NCBI RefSeq assembly: GCF_015277675.1
Contig: NZ_JADHEC010000001.1
Coordinates: 124,001-188,000, forward strand
DNA: 64,000 nucleotides
Direction: 5' to 3'
Source: Flavobacterium soyangense
GTDB taxonomy: Bacteria > Bacteroidota > Bacteroidia > Flavobacteriales > Flavobacteriaceae
Positions 17,087-23,841 of the stretch are shown here, in pieces. A program made the position numbers and the translations under genes. How positions within the stretch are numbered: position 1 is the stretch's first letter; each line of letters begins with the position of its first letter. The notes below the pieces were generated by a model. It saw only the letters and a program-made list of their open reading frames with translations. It was not told where the DNA came from and did no database searches.

Positions 17087-17517
17087 AAAAAGACCAAAAA
17101 CTAACCTTCTTCACACCAGACTTTGAAAGTGGATTGCGAATTCCTTTCATAAAAGAAGGTGTTTCGGCGGGATTTCCCTCGCCTGCGGCAGATTTTATGG
17201 AAAACGGCATCGATTTAAACAAAGAGTTGAGCGAAAATCCTTTGGCTACTTTCTACATCAAAGTCAAAGGGAACTCGATGATTGACGCCGGTATCAACGA
17301 CAAAGATGTTTTGGTCGTGGACCGAAGTCTCGAACCGCAAAATAACAAAATCGCCATTTGTTTCATCGACGGCGAATTTACCGTAAAACGCATCCAAGTC
17401 GAACAAGACTGCTTGTATCTTATGCCCGAAAATCCCAATTACCCTCCCATAAAAGTCACCGAAGAAAACCAATTAATCATTTGGGGAATTGTGACTTATG
17501 TGATAAAGAAGGTGTGA
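17077..17517 (+). CDS. umuD: UmuD/LexA-type S24 autopeptidase
   Basis: 146 aa. The cleavage site is A31-G32 in KEGVSAGFPSPAADF (Ala-Gly, as in LexA, rather than the Cys-Gly of E. coli UmuD). The catalytic dyad is S67 (KGNSMIDAGI) and K104 (EFTVKRI). There is no DNA-binding domain, so it is a polymerase accessory protein rather than a repressor. Self-cleavage would be triggered by RecA filaments. It converges on hipT, with only 18 nt between the two stops and no obvious terminator. Confidence 0.94.
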   Translation: MSIKKDQKLTFFTPDFESGLRIPFIKEGVSAGFPSPAADFMENGIDLNKELSENPLATFYIKVKGNSMIDAGINDKDVLVVDRSLEPQNNKIAICFIDGEFTVKRIQVEQDCLYLMPENPNYPPIKVTEENQLIIWGIVTYVIKKV

Positions 17518-17535
17518 TAGAAGTTATAAATTCTT

Positions 17536-18459
17536 TTAAAATCTCTTAATCCTATCTTCCATCAACTTCAGATATTTTTCTTTCATGCCATCTGATAAAA
17601 AGGATATTTCTACCAATTCCGTCCATTTAGACACACTTTTATTCATATCAGATAAAATGACATCAATGGTTTTGTCATTAAGACCCAGCCTTTCTTTTGC
17701 GTAATAATCTATCAATTCCGTTGCCTTGAAATTACTCTTTTTACCTTTGAGAGATAAGGCTAATTCCTCCTGTGGATTTTTAATAGAAATGGAAGAATTC
17801 AAAAAATCATAAACTGGAGCCAAGATTGTTTTTCCCGCTTTTGTAATTACTGAAAAGTTCTTTAGGTGCATATCTTCATTACCAGTTATAAAACAAAATA
17901 AAACGCGTTTAAAGAAATCGGCTTTGGCTATGGCTGGAAAAGTGCAGAATTCGTCAATTATTTTGACCAATTTTTCCATCGTGTAATCATACTTCGTATC
18001 CCTTGAATTTCCAGATAATTGTGCAAAATCCTCGGTGGCATATTTTTTGCCTTTACTATATCGATCAAAGCGTTTGATAAAATAAGAAAAACTGCCGTCC
18101 TTGGAATAAACCAATCCGTGAAAAGGAACTTCAAGTCCGTAAACTTTGGCCATTTTCATCGTTACATCTTCATTTTCGGGCAATTCTGGAAAAATATCAT
18201 TTTGAGGTTTGATAATAAAGTTGCCAAACTGATCCACAATTTCAAACTGTTGATTCACAACAGAAATAACAGCACTTAATTTGGGTTGAACGCCTTGAAT
18301 AGACAATTTATTGGCTCGATTGGCTGCTTCTTGCCTTTGTTCGGCTGCGGTAAATGGCAAATCATTTAATGCGGTAAGTTTAGGAGCAATCAGCCGAAGC
18401 CCTTTTTCACTATATTTTTCAGTACCACAGATTTCGTAAGTTATCGGGCATCTATTCAT
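17536..18459 (-). CDS. hipT: HipT-like serine/threonine kinase toxin (HipA C-terminal domain)
   Basis: 307 aa, shorter than canonical HipA (~440) because the N-subdomain 1 is encoded separately upstream. Kinase features: Gly-rich loop S53-I-Q-G-V-Q-P-K-L-S, ATP Lys in FIIKPQ (K84), catalytic loop G193-N-E-D196-M-H-L-K-N201, and the metal-binding PVYD218. In E. coli O127 HipBST the kinase phosphorylates TrpS and autophosphorylates serines of this loop; here the loop reads SIQ rather than SIS, so S53 is the remaining candidate. Start overlaps hipS by 8 nt. Whether it is toxic and what it phosphorylates are unknown. Confidence 0.85.
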   Translation of the reverse strand: MNRCPITYEICGTEKYSEKGLRLIAPKLTALNDLPFTAAEQRQEAANRANKLSIQGVQPKLSAVISVVNQQFEIVDQFGNFIIKPQNDIFPELPENEDVTMKMAKVYGLEVPFHGLVYSKDGSFSYFIKRFDRYSKGKKYATEDFAQLSGNSRDTKYDYTMEKLVKIIDEFCTFPAIAKADFFKRVLFCFITGNEDMHLKNFSVITKAGKTILAPVYDFLNSSISIKNPQEELALSLKGKKSNFKATELIDYYAKERLGLNDKTIDVILSDMNKSVSKWTELVEISFLSDGMKEKYLKLMEDRIKRF

Positions 18460-18769
18460 CTTTCCATTCTTTTACCGTTACTGCTCCTACCAAATCATTT
18501 CCTGTAGCCACAAGTTGAGAGAAATAATCGTTTTTATCAATTTTAGCTATTTTCAAAAGTCCTTCAAGCATTATCCCTTCTGGCAATAATCCTTCAAAAA
18601 AAGAAGGGAATTTGGCAAATGAAAAAGTCTTTGCAGTCACTGGCATTGTCAAGGATACAGGTTCTCCTTCATAATTATCATCATAGGCAAATTGATACCC
18701 GCCAGCGTTGTCTTCCGTCAATATTCCTGCTCTTTTATCGTGAACTACTATTATTGCTTTTCTCATCAT
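18452..18769 (-). CDS. hipS: HipS-like protein (HipA N-subdomain 1)
   Basis: 105 aa, matching the HipA N-terminal ('couple_hipA') domain: GILTEDNAGGYQFAYDDNYEG, VSLTMPV, FPSFFEGLLPEG and LVATGNDLVGAVTV. In HipBST systems this free-standing domain is the antitoxin that restrains HipT, whereas in HipBA it is fused to the kinase. The start codon overlaps the hipB stop by one base (TAATG on the minus strand) and the 3' end overlaps hipT by 8 nt, so all three are translationally coupled. Functional role as antitoxin is inferred from the described HipBST family. Confidence 0.85.
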   Translation of the reverse strand: MMRKAIIVVHDKRAGILTEDNAGGYQFAYDDNYEGEPVSLTMPVTAKTFSFAKFPSFFEGLLPEGIMLEGLLKIAKIDKNDYFSQLVATGNDLVGAVTVKEWKDE

Positions 18770-18978
18770 TATTTATGGATTGGACTTTTAAATTGCACTT
18801 CTATATTCAAAACTTTCAGTATCGCCAAAAGGTTATTCCAACGGACTGTTTCTTTATTTTTCTCAATATCAAAAACCGTAGTTTTCCCTACTCCTGCCAA
18901 ATTAGCCAATTCTAATTGTGTTAACCCTGCTACTTTACGATGGTCTTTTATGAAGAGACCTAAATCAAAATCATTCAT
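18769..18978 (-). CDS. hipB: HipB-like XRE-family DNA-binding protein
   Basis: 69 aa with one helix-turn-helix: IKDHRKVAGLTQLELANLAGVGKTTVFDIEKNKETVRWNNLLAILKVLNIEV. It is typical of the short HipB regulators that bind palindromes upstream of their own operon. First gene of a hipB-hipS-hipT operon. Operator-like palindromes sit immediately upstream (18981-19000, 19040-19085, 19126-19143), sharing the half-site TTTACYGTT. Autorepression is therefore very likely. Confidence 0.88.
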   Translation of the reverse strand: MNDFDLGLFIKDHRKVAGLTQLELANLAGVGKTTVFDIEKNKETVRWNNLLAILKVLNIEVQFKSPIHK

Positions 18979-18980
18979 AT

Positions 18981-19000
18981 TTTACCGTTTTAGCAGTAAA
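18981..19000. promoter_or_regulatory. HipB operator-like site O1
   Basis: TTTACCGTTTTAGCAGTAAA. Half-sites TTTACCGTT and (reverse complement) TTTACTGCT face each other. It is only two bases from the hipB ATG and covers a -7-like TATTTTTA on the minus strand, so binding would block transcription start. Confidence 0.65.
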
Positions 19001-19039
19001 AATAAAGAAATAAATGTTACGCTATGGCGTTTTTATAAT

Positions 19040-19085
19040 AAAATGTGCATTATTTACTGTTATGACAGTAAATAATGCACATTTT
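19040..19085. promoter_or_regulatory. 46-bp perfect-arm palindrome with HipB operator-like core O2
   Basis: Two 21-nt arms (19040-19060 and 19065-19085) are exact reverse complements around a TATG centre. The core 19052-19073 contains ATTTACTGT and ACAGTAAAT, the same half-site as O1 and O3. The outer part, AAAATGTGCATT, extends the symmetry well beyond what a HipB dimer would need. It may be cruciform-forming or a site for a second factor. Confidence 0.7.
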
Positions 19086-19125
19086 GTTGAATGCTGATTG
19101 AATAAACAGGGGGTAATTCCATTTT

Positions 19126-19143
19126 TTACTGTTATAACGGTAA
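19126..19143. promoter_or_regulatory. HipB operator-like site O3
   Basis: TTACTGTTATAACGGTAA, palindromic apart from one mismatched pair, with the same half-site as O1 and O2. The centre-to-centre distance from O2 is about 72 bp. Confidence 0.6.
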
Positions 19144-19220
19144 TTTTAAAGAATTGATTTTCTTGCTGGGAAATAGTGAATTGTATGATAAAGAAAGTGT
19201 GAATTAAAAAAATTATCTCG

Positions 19221-19240
19221 CTTTACGGGAAACCGTAAAG
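19221..19240. promoter_or_regulatory. Perfect inverted repeat next to the promoter of the 19292 gene
   Basis: CTTTACGG-GAAA-CCGTAAAG, an 8-bp perfect stem with a GAAA centre. TTTACGG resembles the HipB half-site TTTACYG. It lies where the -33 region of the promoter at 19260-19267 would be, so it could be an operator linking these genes to HipB, or simply a hairpin. Confidence 0.45.
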
Positions 19241-19259
19241 TAAATGATTTTTAAAAGAT

Positions 19260-19267
19260 TACATTTG
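19260..19267 (+). promoter_or_regulatory. -7 element (TACATTTG) of the 19292 gene
   Basis: Perfect TAnnTTTG match, 25 nt before ATG 19292. Confidence 0.5.
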
Positions 19268-19291
19268 AATATTAATTTAAATTAAATTTAT

Positions 19292-20125
19292 ATGAAACTA
19301 ATAAACATAATACTTTTTGTGGTTACACTCTTATCATCAAATATTAATTTTGCACAAAACAATAATTTAAATTTTCTAAATGGAATGAAATATGCCTTTT
19401 ACAGCGGACCCGCTGAATTAGAATATATAGCGAATAACGCAATAAATAAATTAGGATTAATTGCACTTCCTAAAGATAGTAATCAATGGCCAGAGGAAGC
19501 AAAAACAAATCCTTGTTTAAATAGTCAATGGAGAACTATTATTAATAGCGCTTTTGGTTCTGGAGCAAAATGCAATTTACAAATATTAGATTGTTTGAAT
19601 GTTGTACTTTATGATGAAACAAATACTGCGTCAGGTTTTGGAGCATCTTTTGACAAAAATGTAAATGTTGCATCAAATAGAGCATTTGATAATTTTAAAA
19701 ATTTTAAATATTCCTACAACAAGTCAATAACCAAAACAATTGCATATCCCGTAGTCGAAAATATAAGCATAGACGAAAACGAATTAAAATCATATTTTGA
19801 TTCTAAAAAATCAGACCCGATAGAAGGCATCTATAAAACCTATAAATCGGATTCGAATTATAAATTGGGAATAATTAAAGTAGCGGATAAATTAAAGGCT
19901 ATTGTCATTGAAAGCAATTTGCCACAATGGCGTAAAGGAGACGTTAAAATACTTTTTGAAAGTACTGCGGTAGAAGGAGTGTTTTCTGTTAAGTATTATA
20001 TGGCAGATAAAACTTCAATCGAAACATTTGCAAATTTAGAAGGGGGTTTGATTACAGTTGAATTAAAAAATCAAACTGGAGAAAATGAAGACATAAAATT
20101 ATTAAAATTATATCCTAAAAATTAA
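19292..20125 (+). CDS. Secreted protein, unknown function
   Basis: 277 aa with the signal peptide MKLINIILFVVTLLSSNINFAQ. The mature part has no recognised domain; visible features are NGMKYAFYSGPAELEYIANNAINKLGL, two nearby cysteines (NPCLNSQW and AKCNLQILDCLN) and a strand-rich C-terminal half containing DPIEGIYKTYKSDSNYKLGIIKV. The latter resembles a lipocalin/calycin-like start seen in many secreted Bacteroidota proteins, but this is weak. Followed after 6 nt by a second secreted protein; the two form an operon divergent from hipBST. Confidence 0.65.
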   Translation: MKLINIILFVVTLLSSNINFAQNNNLNFLNGMKYAFYSGPAELEYIANNAINKLGLIALPKDSNQWPEEAKTNPCLNSQWRTIINSAFGSGAKCNLQILDCLNVVLYDETNTASGFGASFDKNVNVASNRAFDNFKNFKYSYNKSITKTIAYPVVENISIDENELKSYFDSKKSDPIEGIYKTYKSDSNYKLGIIKVADKLKAIVIESNLPQWRKGDVKILFESTAVEGVFSVKYYMADKTSIETFANLEGGLITVELKNQTGENEDIKLLKLYPKN

Positions 20126-20131
20126 ATTATT

Positions 20132-20623
20132 ATGAAAAAATATTTTTTACTTCTGATTTTATTTCCGTTTGTGGGATTAACACAAACTTATACCGTTATT
20201 CAACAGCCAACTTATGGACAAGACCCTAAATACACGCCTACAACTTATACGGTAAAACAAACTACACCTGCCACAACACCAAACTACGTTGGAGACGCAC
20301 TAAGCCAAGTTCAAAATAATATCATTCAAGCACAACAAGCAAATGCGCAAAGAGAGGCGCAAAGAGAAAATGCACAGGCAATTATAGATAATCAAAATAG
20401 AATTGAACAACAAAGAATTGAAGAACAAAAAAAGATACTTGTTGAACAACAAAGAATTGAAGAAGAAAAAGACCCTAACAGTATCTTAAACAAATTCAAA
20501 AATGCTAATTTAAAAAAAGAAAATGAGGATTTAAAAGCCAAATTATTGCAGATGGAGTTACTATTGTCTCAAAAAGAAGAAAAAGAGAGGTTAGAGAAGG
20601 AAAAAAATAAAAAAGAAGAGTAA
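20132..20623 (+). CDS. Secreted coiled-coil protein, unknown function
   Basis: 163 aa. The signal peptide is MKKYFLLLILFPFVGLTQ. A Tyr/Thr/Pro/Gln-rich stretch (TVIQQPTYGQDPKYTPTTYTV) is followed by a long charged helix from about residue 55 to the end, with Gln/Glu/Arg repeats (QNRIEQQRIEEQKKILVEQQRIEEEK). It is predicted to be coiled coil. No family is recognised. Co-transcribed with the preceding gene (6-nt gap); a terminator follows at 20693-20722. Confidence 0.65.
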   Translation: MKKYFLLLILFPFVGLTQTYTVIQQPTYGQDPKYTPTTYTVKQTTPATTPNYVGDALSQVQNNIIQAQQANAQREAQRENAQAIIDNQNRIEQQRIEEQKKILVEQQRIEEEKDPNSILNKFKNANLKKENEDLKAKLLQMELLLSQKEEKERLEKEKNKKEE

Positions 20624-20692
20624 CAGAAAAAACCTCAAGGAAAAAAATAAAGTTTATTTAAATTGTTAAAACCTGATATTTTAGTATAAATA

Positions 20693-20722
20693 AAAACCTT
20701 TCAGAGATGAGAGGTTTTTTTT
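20693..20722 (+). terminator. Intrinsic terminator after the secreted-protein pair
   Basis: The stem AAAACCTTTC / GAGAGGTTTT with one G-U pair, followed by eight T. Confidence 0.75.
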
Positions 20723-20798
20723 ATGGAAAAAAGTATAAAAAAAGATAACTTTTAAGAGATTTTTTAAAAATGTCGGGCAATGGTCGGGTTATTGAATT

Positions 20799-20846
20799 AA
20801 AAAAAGCCTGTAAAGTATTGATATACAACACTATTACAGACTTTTT
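20799..20846 (-). terminator. Long imperfect hairpin terminator of tRNA-Leu
   Basis: On the minus strand, directly after the tRNA 3' end, an arm AAAAAGTCTGTAATAGTGTTG-like (20826-20846) pairs with 20799-20820 with a few mismatches and ends in a T run. Confidence 0.6.
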
Positions 20847-20849
20847 AAG

Positions 20850-20929
20850 TACCCGGAGCCGGAGTCGAACCGGCACGGTTTCCCACAGGTGTTTGAGACC
20901 AGCGCGTCTACCAATTCCGCCATCCGGGC
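20850..20929 (-). tRNA. tRNA-Leu (anticodon CAA)
   Basis: 80 nt. Acceptor arm GCCCGGA / TCCGGGT with a G1-U72 wobble, D-arm GCGGAATTGGTAGACGC, anticodon loop CTCAAAC (anticodon CAA at 20895-20893), a long type II variable arm, and T-arm CCGG-TTCGACT-CCGG. CCA is not encoded (discriminator A then CTT). The second pair of the anticodon stem is U-U (CUGGU / ACCUG), an unusual mismatch. Confidence 0.93.
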
Positions 20930-20940
20930 TTCAGCAGACA

Positions 20941-20960
20941 GAAATAACGACAGTTATTTC
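20941..20960. other. Perfect hairpin in the tRNA-Leu leader
   Basis: GAAATAAC-GACA-GTTATTTC, an 8-bp perfect stem, 11 nt upstream of the mature tRNA 5' end. It lies inside the likely primary transcript. A role in RNase processing or stability is possible but unproven. Confidence 0.4.
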
Positions 20961-21015
20961 ACGCAATAAAGAGATATTTAGTGGTAGCTAAACGTCTTTT
21001 TCCTTTAACACGGTG

Positions 21016-21023
21016 CAAATGTA
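21016..21023 (-). promoter_or_regulatory. -7 element of the tRNA-Leu gene
   Basis: CAAATGTA on the plus strand, i.e. TACATTTG on the minus strand. It gives a leader of about 80 nt before the tRNA. Confidence 0.45.
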
Positions 21024-21089
21024 AAAAATAATATTAATGTTTCTAATAAAAATACTCGAAATTTTCCTTTCAGAGTTCGATTTTATTCC

Positions 21090-21097
21090 TAAATTTG
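21090..21097 (+). promoter_or_regulatory. -7 element (TAAATTTG) of prs
   Basis: TAnnTTTG match, 50 nt upstream of ATG 21147. Confidence 0.5.
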
Positions 21098-21146
21098 CAC
21101 CTCGGTAAAACGAAACACACTAACTAACTACAAAACAACACACTAA

Positions 21147-22088
21147 ATGTCACACTTAGAACCAGAAGCTAAAATTTTTGCGTGCTCTGAAAGTGTTTAT
21201 CTCGCAGAGGTAATTGCCAAAGAATACGGAATTCCTTTAGGTAAAGTTACGATGGCGAAATATAGTGATGGCGAATTTCAGCCATCTTATGAAGAATCAA
21301 TCCGTGGTTTACGCGTATTTATTGTTTGTTCGACATTTCCGAGTGCTGACAATTTAATGGAATTATTGCTAATGATTGATGCTGCAAAACGCGCATCGGC
21401 AAGACATATAACAGCAGTAATCCCTTATTTTGGTTGGGCAAGACAAGACAGAAAAGACAAGCCAAGAGTTCCGATTGGAGCTAAATTAGTGGCTAAATTA
21501 TTAGAAACTGCCGGTGCAACAAGAATTATGACTATGGATTTGCATGCAGACCAAATTCAGGGATTCTTTGAAAAACCAGTAGATCACCTTTTTGCATCGA
21601 CAATATTTTTGCCTTATGTAAAAAGTTTAAATCTTGAAAATTTGACTATTGCATCCCCAGATATGGGAGGTTCTAAAAGAGCTTATGCGTATTCAAAATT
21701 TTTAGAATCGGATGTGGTAATTTGCTACAAACAACGAAAAGAAGCTAACATCATTGATACGATGGAGCTGATTGGTGAAGTGAGAGGAAGAAATGTAATT
21801 TTGGTAGATGATATGATTGATACCGGAGGCACATTGGCGAAAGCCGCAGATTTAATGATAGAAAAAGGAGCTTTGAGCGTGAGAGCGATTTGTACACACG
21901 CCATTTTATCAGGAAGTGCCTATGAAAAAATAGAAAATTCGAAATTGCTAGAATTGATAGTGACCGATTCTATTCCGTTGAAGAAGCAATCAAACAAAAT
22001 AAGAGTGGTGAGTTGTGCGCCTCTTTTTGCCGAAGTAATGCATATGGTACACCACAACAATTCAATCAGTGGAAAATTTTTGATGTAA
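21147..22088 (+). CDS. prs: Ribose-phosphate pyrophosphokinase (PRPP synthetase)
   Basis: Makes phosphoribosyl pyrophosphate from ribose 5-phosphate and ATP for purine, pyrimidine, His, Trp and NAD synthesis. 313 aa, the normal length for class I enzymes. Motifs: SDGEFQPSYEESIRG near the N-terminus, YFGWARQDRKDKPRVPIGAKLVAKLLETAGA (ATP/flexible loop), TMDLHADQIQGFF, and the PRPP-binding loop VILVDDMIDTGGTL. It is followed after 69 nt by rplY; the grouping prs-rplY-pth is usual in flavobacteria. Confidence 0.97.
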   Translation: MSHLEPEAKIFACSESVYLAEVIAKEYGIPLGKVTMAKYSDGEFQPSYEESIRGLRVFIVCSTFPSADNLMELLLMIDAAKRASARHITAVIPYFGWARQDRKDKPRVPIGAKLVAKLLETAGATRIMTMDLHADQIQGFFEKPVDHLFASTIFLPYVKSLNLENLTIASPDMGGSKRAYAYSKFLESDVVICYKQRKEANIIDTMELIGEVRGRNVILVDDMIDTGGTLAKAADLMIEKGALSVRAICTHAILSGSAYEKIENSKLLELIVTDSIPLKKQSNKIRVVSCAPLFAEVMHMVHHNNSISGKFLM

Positions 22089-22157
22089 CCCATCAAATCT
22101 TCCGAAAGGGAGACTTTAAAAATGAATTTTAATAATTATTAACTATATTTTTTTACA

Positions 22158-22766
22158 ATGAAATCGATTACAATTAAAGGATCAGAAAGAGAAAGCGTGG
22201 GCAAAGTTGCGACTAAAGCCTTACGTAATGCTGGAGCGGTTCCTTGCGTTATATACGGAGGAAATCAACCAGTGCATTTTTCAGCAGACGAAAGAGCATT
22301 CAAAACCTTGGTTTACACCCCAAACGCACACACTGTTGTGATTGAACTTGGAGACAAATCATACAATGCTATTTTACAAGACATTCAGGTACATCCTGTG
22401 TCTGACAAAATTTTACACATTGACTTCTTTCAGTTATTTGACGACAAAGAAATCACTATGGAAGTTCCTGTAAAAGTAACTGGTGTATCTCCAGGTGTAC
22501 TTTTAGGAGGTGTTTTACGTTTAAACACCCGCAGATTAAAAGTAAAAGCATTACCAAAAAATCTTCCTGATTTTATTGAAGCTGAAATTTCAGAACTTCA
22601 AATGGGAAACAAATTGTATGTAACGAAACTTGTTTCTGATAAATACAAATTATTACACACTGACAACACAGTTGTTGCTCAAGTAAGAATTTCTCGTGCA
22701 GCTATGAAAGCAGCTCAAGAAGCAGCAAAAGCAGCAAAAGCTCCTGCAGGAAAAAAGAAAAAATAA
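22158..22766 (+). CDS. rplY: 50S ribosomal protein L25/general stress protein Ctc
   Basis: 202 aa, the long form (CTC/TL5) that binds 5S rRNA through its N-terminal L25 domain and carries an additional C-terminal beta domain. N-terminal pattern: [34 protein letters not shown]. The C-terminal domain is [45 protein letters not shown]. The tail is Ala/Lys-rich ([14 protein letters not shown]). A terminator follows at 22788-22818, so pth is separately transcribed. Confidence 0.96.
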   Translation: MKSITIKGSERESVGKVATKALRNAGAVPCVIYGGNQPVHFSADERAFKTLVYTPNAHTVVIELGDKSYNAILQDIQVHPVSDKILHIDFFQLFDDKEITMEVPVKVTGVSPGVLLGGVLRLNTRRLKVKALPKNLPDFIEAEISELQMGNKLYVTKLVSDKYKLLHTDNTVVAQVRISRAAMKAAQEAAKAAKAPAGKKKK

Positions 22767-22787
22767 TTTCTTTCGAACAATTCAAGA

Positions 22788-22818
22788 AAGCATCAGTTGT
22801 AAAACTGGTGCTTTTTTT
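22788..22818 (+). terminator. Intrinsic terminator of prs-rplY
   Basis: The stem AAGCATCAGTT / AACTGGTGCTT with a GTAA loop and one G-T pair, followed by seven T. Confidence 0.85.
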
Positions 22819-22856
22819 GTTTTATGGAGCACGACGATTCGCAAACCTAATAACCA

Positions 22857-22927
22857 TTGCTCCCGCTCTACGTTTTATCTCTTATGGCGAACCCCGCCAC
22901 AAGAGGATATCACTTCCATCGGGGCTC
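22857..22927 (-). repeat. Dispersed palindromic intergenic repeat, family A copy 2
   Basis: On the minus strand it reads AGCCCCGATGGAAG, ATATCC, a hairpin (CTCTTGTGGCG / CGCCATAAGAG) and AACGTAGAGCGGGAGC. This is the same order of boxes as 620-680. Confidence 0.6.
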
Positions 22928-22963
22928 TAATTAGAAACACTCATTTTCAAATCAACATTACTT

Positions 22964-22996
22964 AAAGCTTCCAGCCTTTGGAAGGCTGGAAGCTTT
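22964..22996. repeat. Palindromic repeat, family B copy 1
   Basis: 15-bp perfect stem: AAAGCTTCCAGCCTT (22964-22978) and AAGGCTGGAAGCTTT (22982-22996). Core TTCCAGCCTTTG-AAGGCTGGAA is shared with 41944-41982. It ends on the -33 element of the pth promoter. Confidence 0.7.
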
Positions 22997-23027
22997 GGAA
23001 AAAATTGAAAAATTAAGTTTACTTTTG
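22994..23027 (+). promoter_or_regulatory. Promoter of pth
   Basis: TTTG at 22994-22997, a 22-nt spacer, and TACTTTTG at 23020-23027. Transcription would start at about 23033, right at the first ATG (23032). Confidence 0.6.
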
Positions 23028-23031
23028 TACT

Positions 23032-23706
23032 ATGATAAAATGGTTAAACGCACTGTTTTTAAAAACAAAAACAGAAGGCAATACTGATTATATGAAACCG
23101 GAGGTTCACGAACACCAAAAAAACAATATAAAAAACGTGAGTAATAAATTTTTAATAGTTGGACTTGGAAACATTGGCGCCGAATATGTAAATACCCGGC
23201 ACAACATTGGTTTTAAAATTGTAGATTTCTTTGCAAAAAAAGAAGGAATCAACTTCGAAACCGTGAAACTGGGTGCGCTTGCCGAATACAAATTTAAAGG
23301 AAGAACCTTTTTACTGTTGAAACCCAATACCTATATGAATTTGAGCGGAAAAGCGGTAAAATATTGGATGGACAAAGAGAACATTCCACTCGAAAACATA
23401 CTTATAATTACAGATGATTTGAATCTGTCTTTTGGGAAAATCCGCATCAGAAAAAAAGGAAGCGATGGTGGACACAACGGATTAAAAAGTATCCACGCCA
23501 CTTTAAACACAACCGACTATACTCGATTCCGTTTTGGGATCAGTGACGAATTCAAAAAAGGAAAGCAAATAGATTATGTTCTTGGCGAATGGGACGAAGA
23601 CGAAAAAGTAGCTCTTCCGGAACGTTTAGAATTAGCTTCAGAAATCATAAAATCTTTTGGAACAGCAGGATTAGAGAACACGATGACCGCTTTTAACGGG
23701 AAATAA
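23032..23706 (+). CDS. pth: Peptidyl-tRNA hydrolase
   Basis: Releases tRNA from peptidyl-tRNAs that drop off the ribosome. Catalytic and substrate-binding pattern: KFLIVGLGNIGAEYVNTRHNIGF (catalytic His in TRHN), LLKPNTYMNLSGKAV, ITDDLNLSFGKIRIRKKGSDGGHNGLKSI. 224 aa from ATG 23032, with about 40 residues before the domain (MIKWLNALFLKTK...). The -7 element ends five bases before this ATG, so either the mRNA is nearly leaderless or translation starts at Met21 (23092). Identification secure, start uncertain. Confidence 0.95.
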   Translation: MIKWLNALFLKTKTEGNTDYMKPEVHEHQKNNIKNVSNKFLIVGLGNIGAEYVNTRHNIGFKIVDFFAKKEGINFETVKLGALAEYKFKGRTFLLLKPNTYMNLSGKAVKYWMDKENIPLENILIITDDLNLSFGKIRIRKKGSDGGHNGLKSIHATLNTTDYTRFRFGISDEFKKGKQIDYVLGEWDEDEKVALPERLELASEIIKSFGTAGLENTMTAFNGK

Positions 23707-23841
23707 GGATTGGGGTTTTTTAATATTTTTCTTAATTTTGGGAAAAAATGTAAGCAATCAGCAATCTGTTTGCTGAATTTTTCCAATTTTTTTTCTATAA
23801 GCTACTAAAAGCATTAACTTTGACAAACTTTTTTTCATAAA

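Noticed and set aside
20770..20991. Reading frame across the tRNA-Leu region on the plus strand
   Set aside because: It runs antisense through the tRNA and its terminator; the product is low-complexity and Arg-rich.
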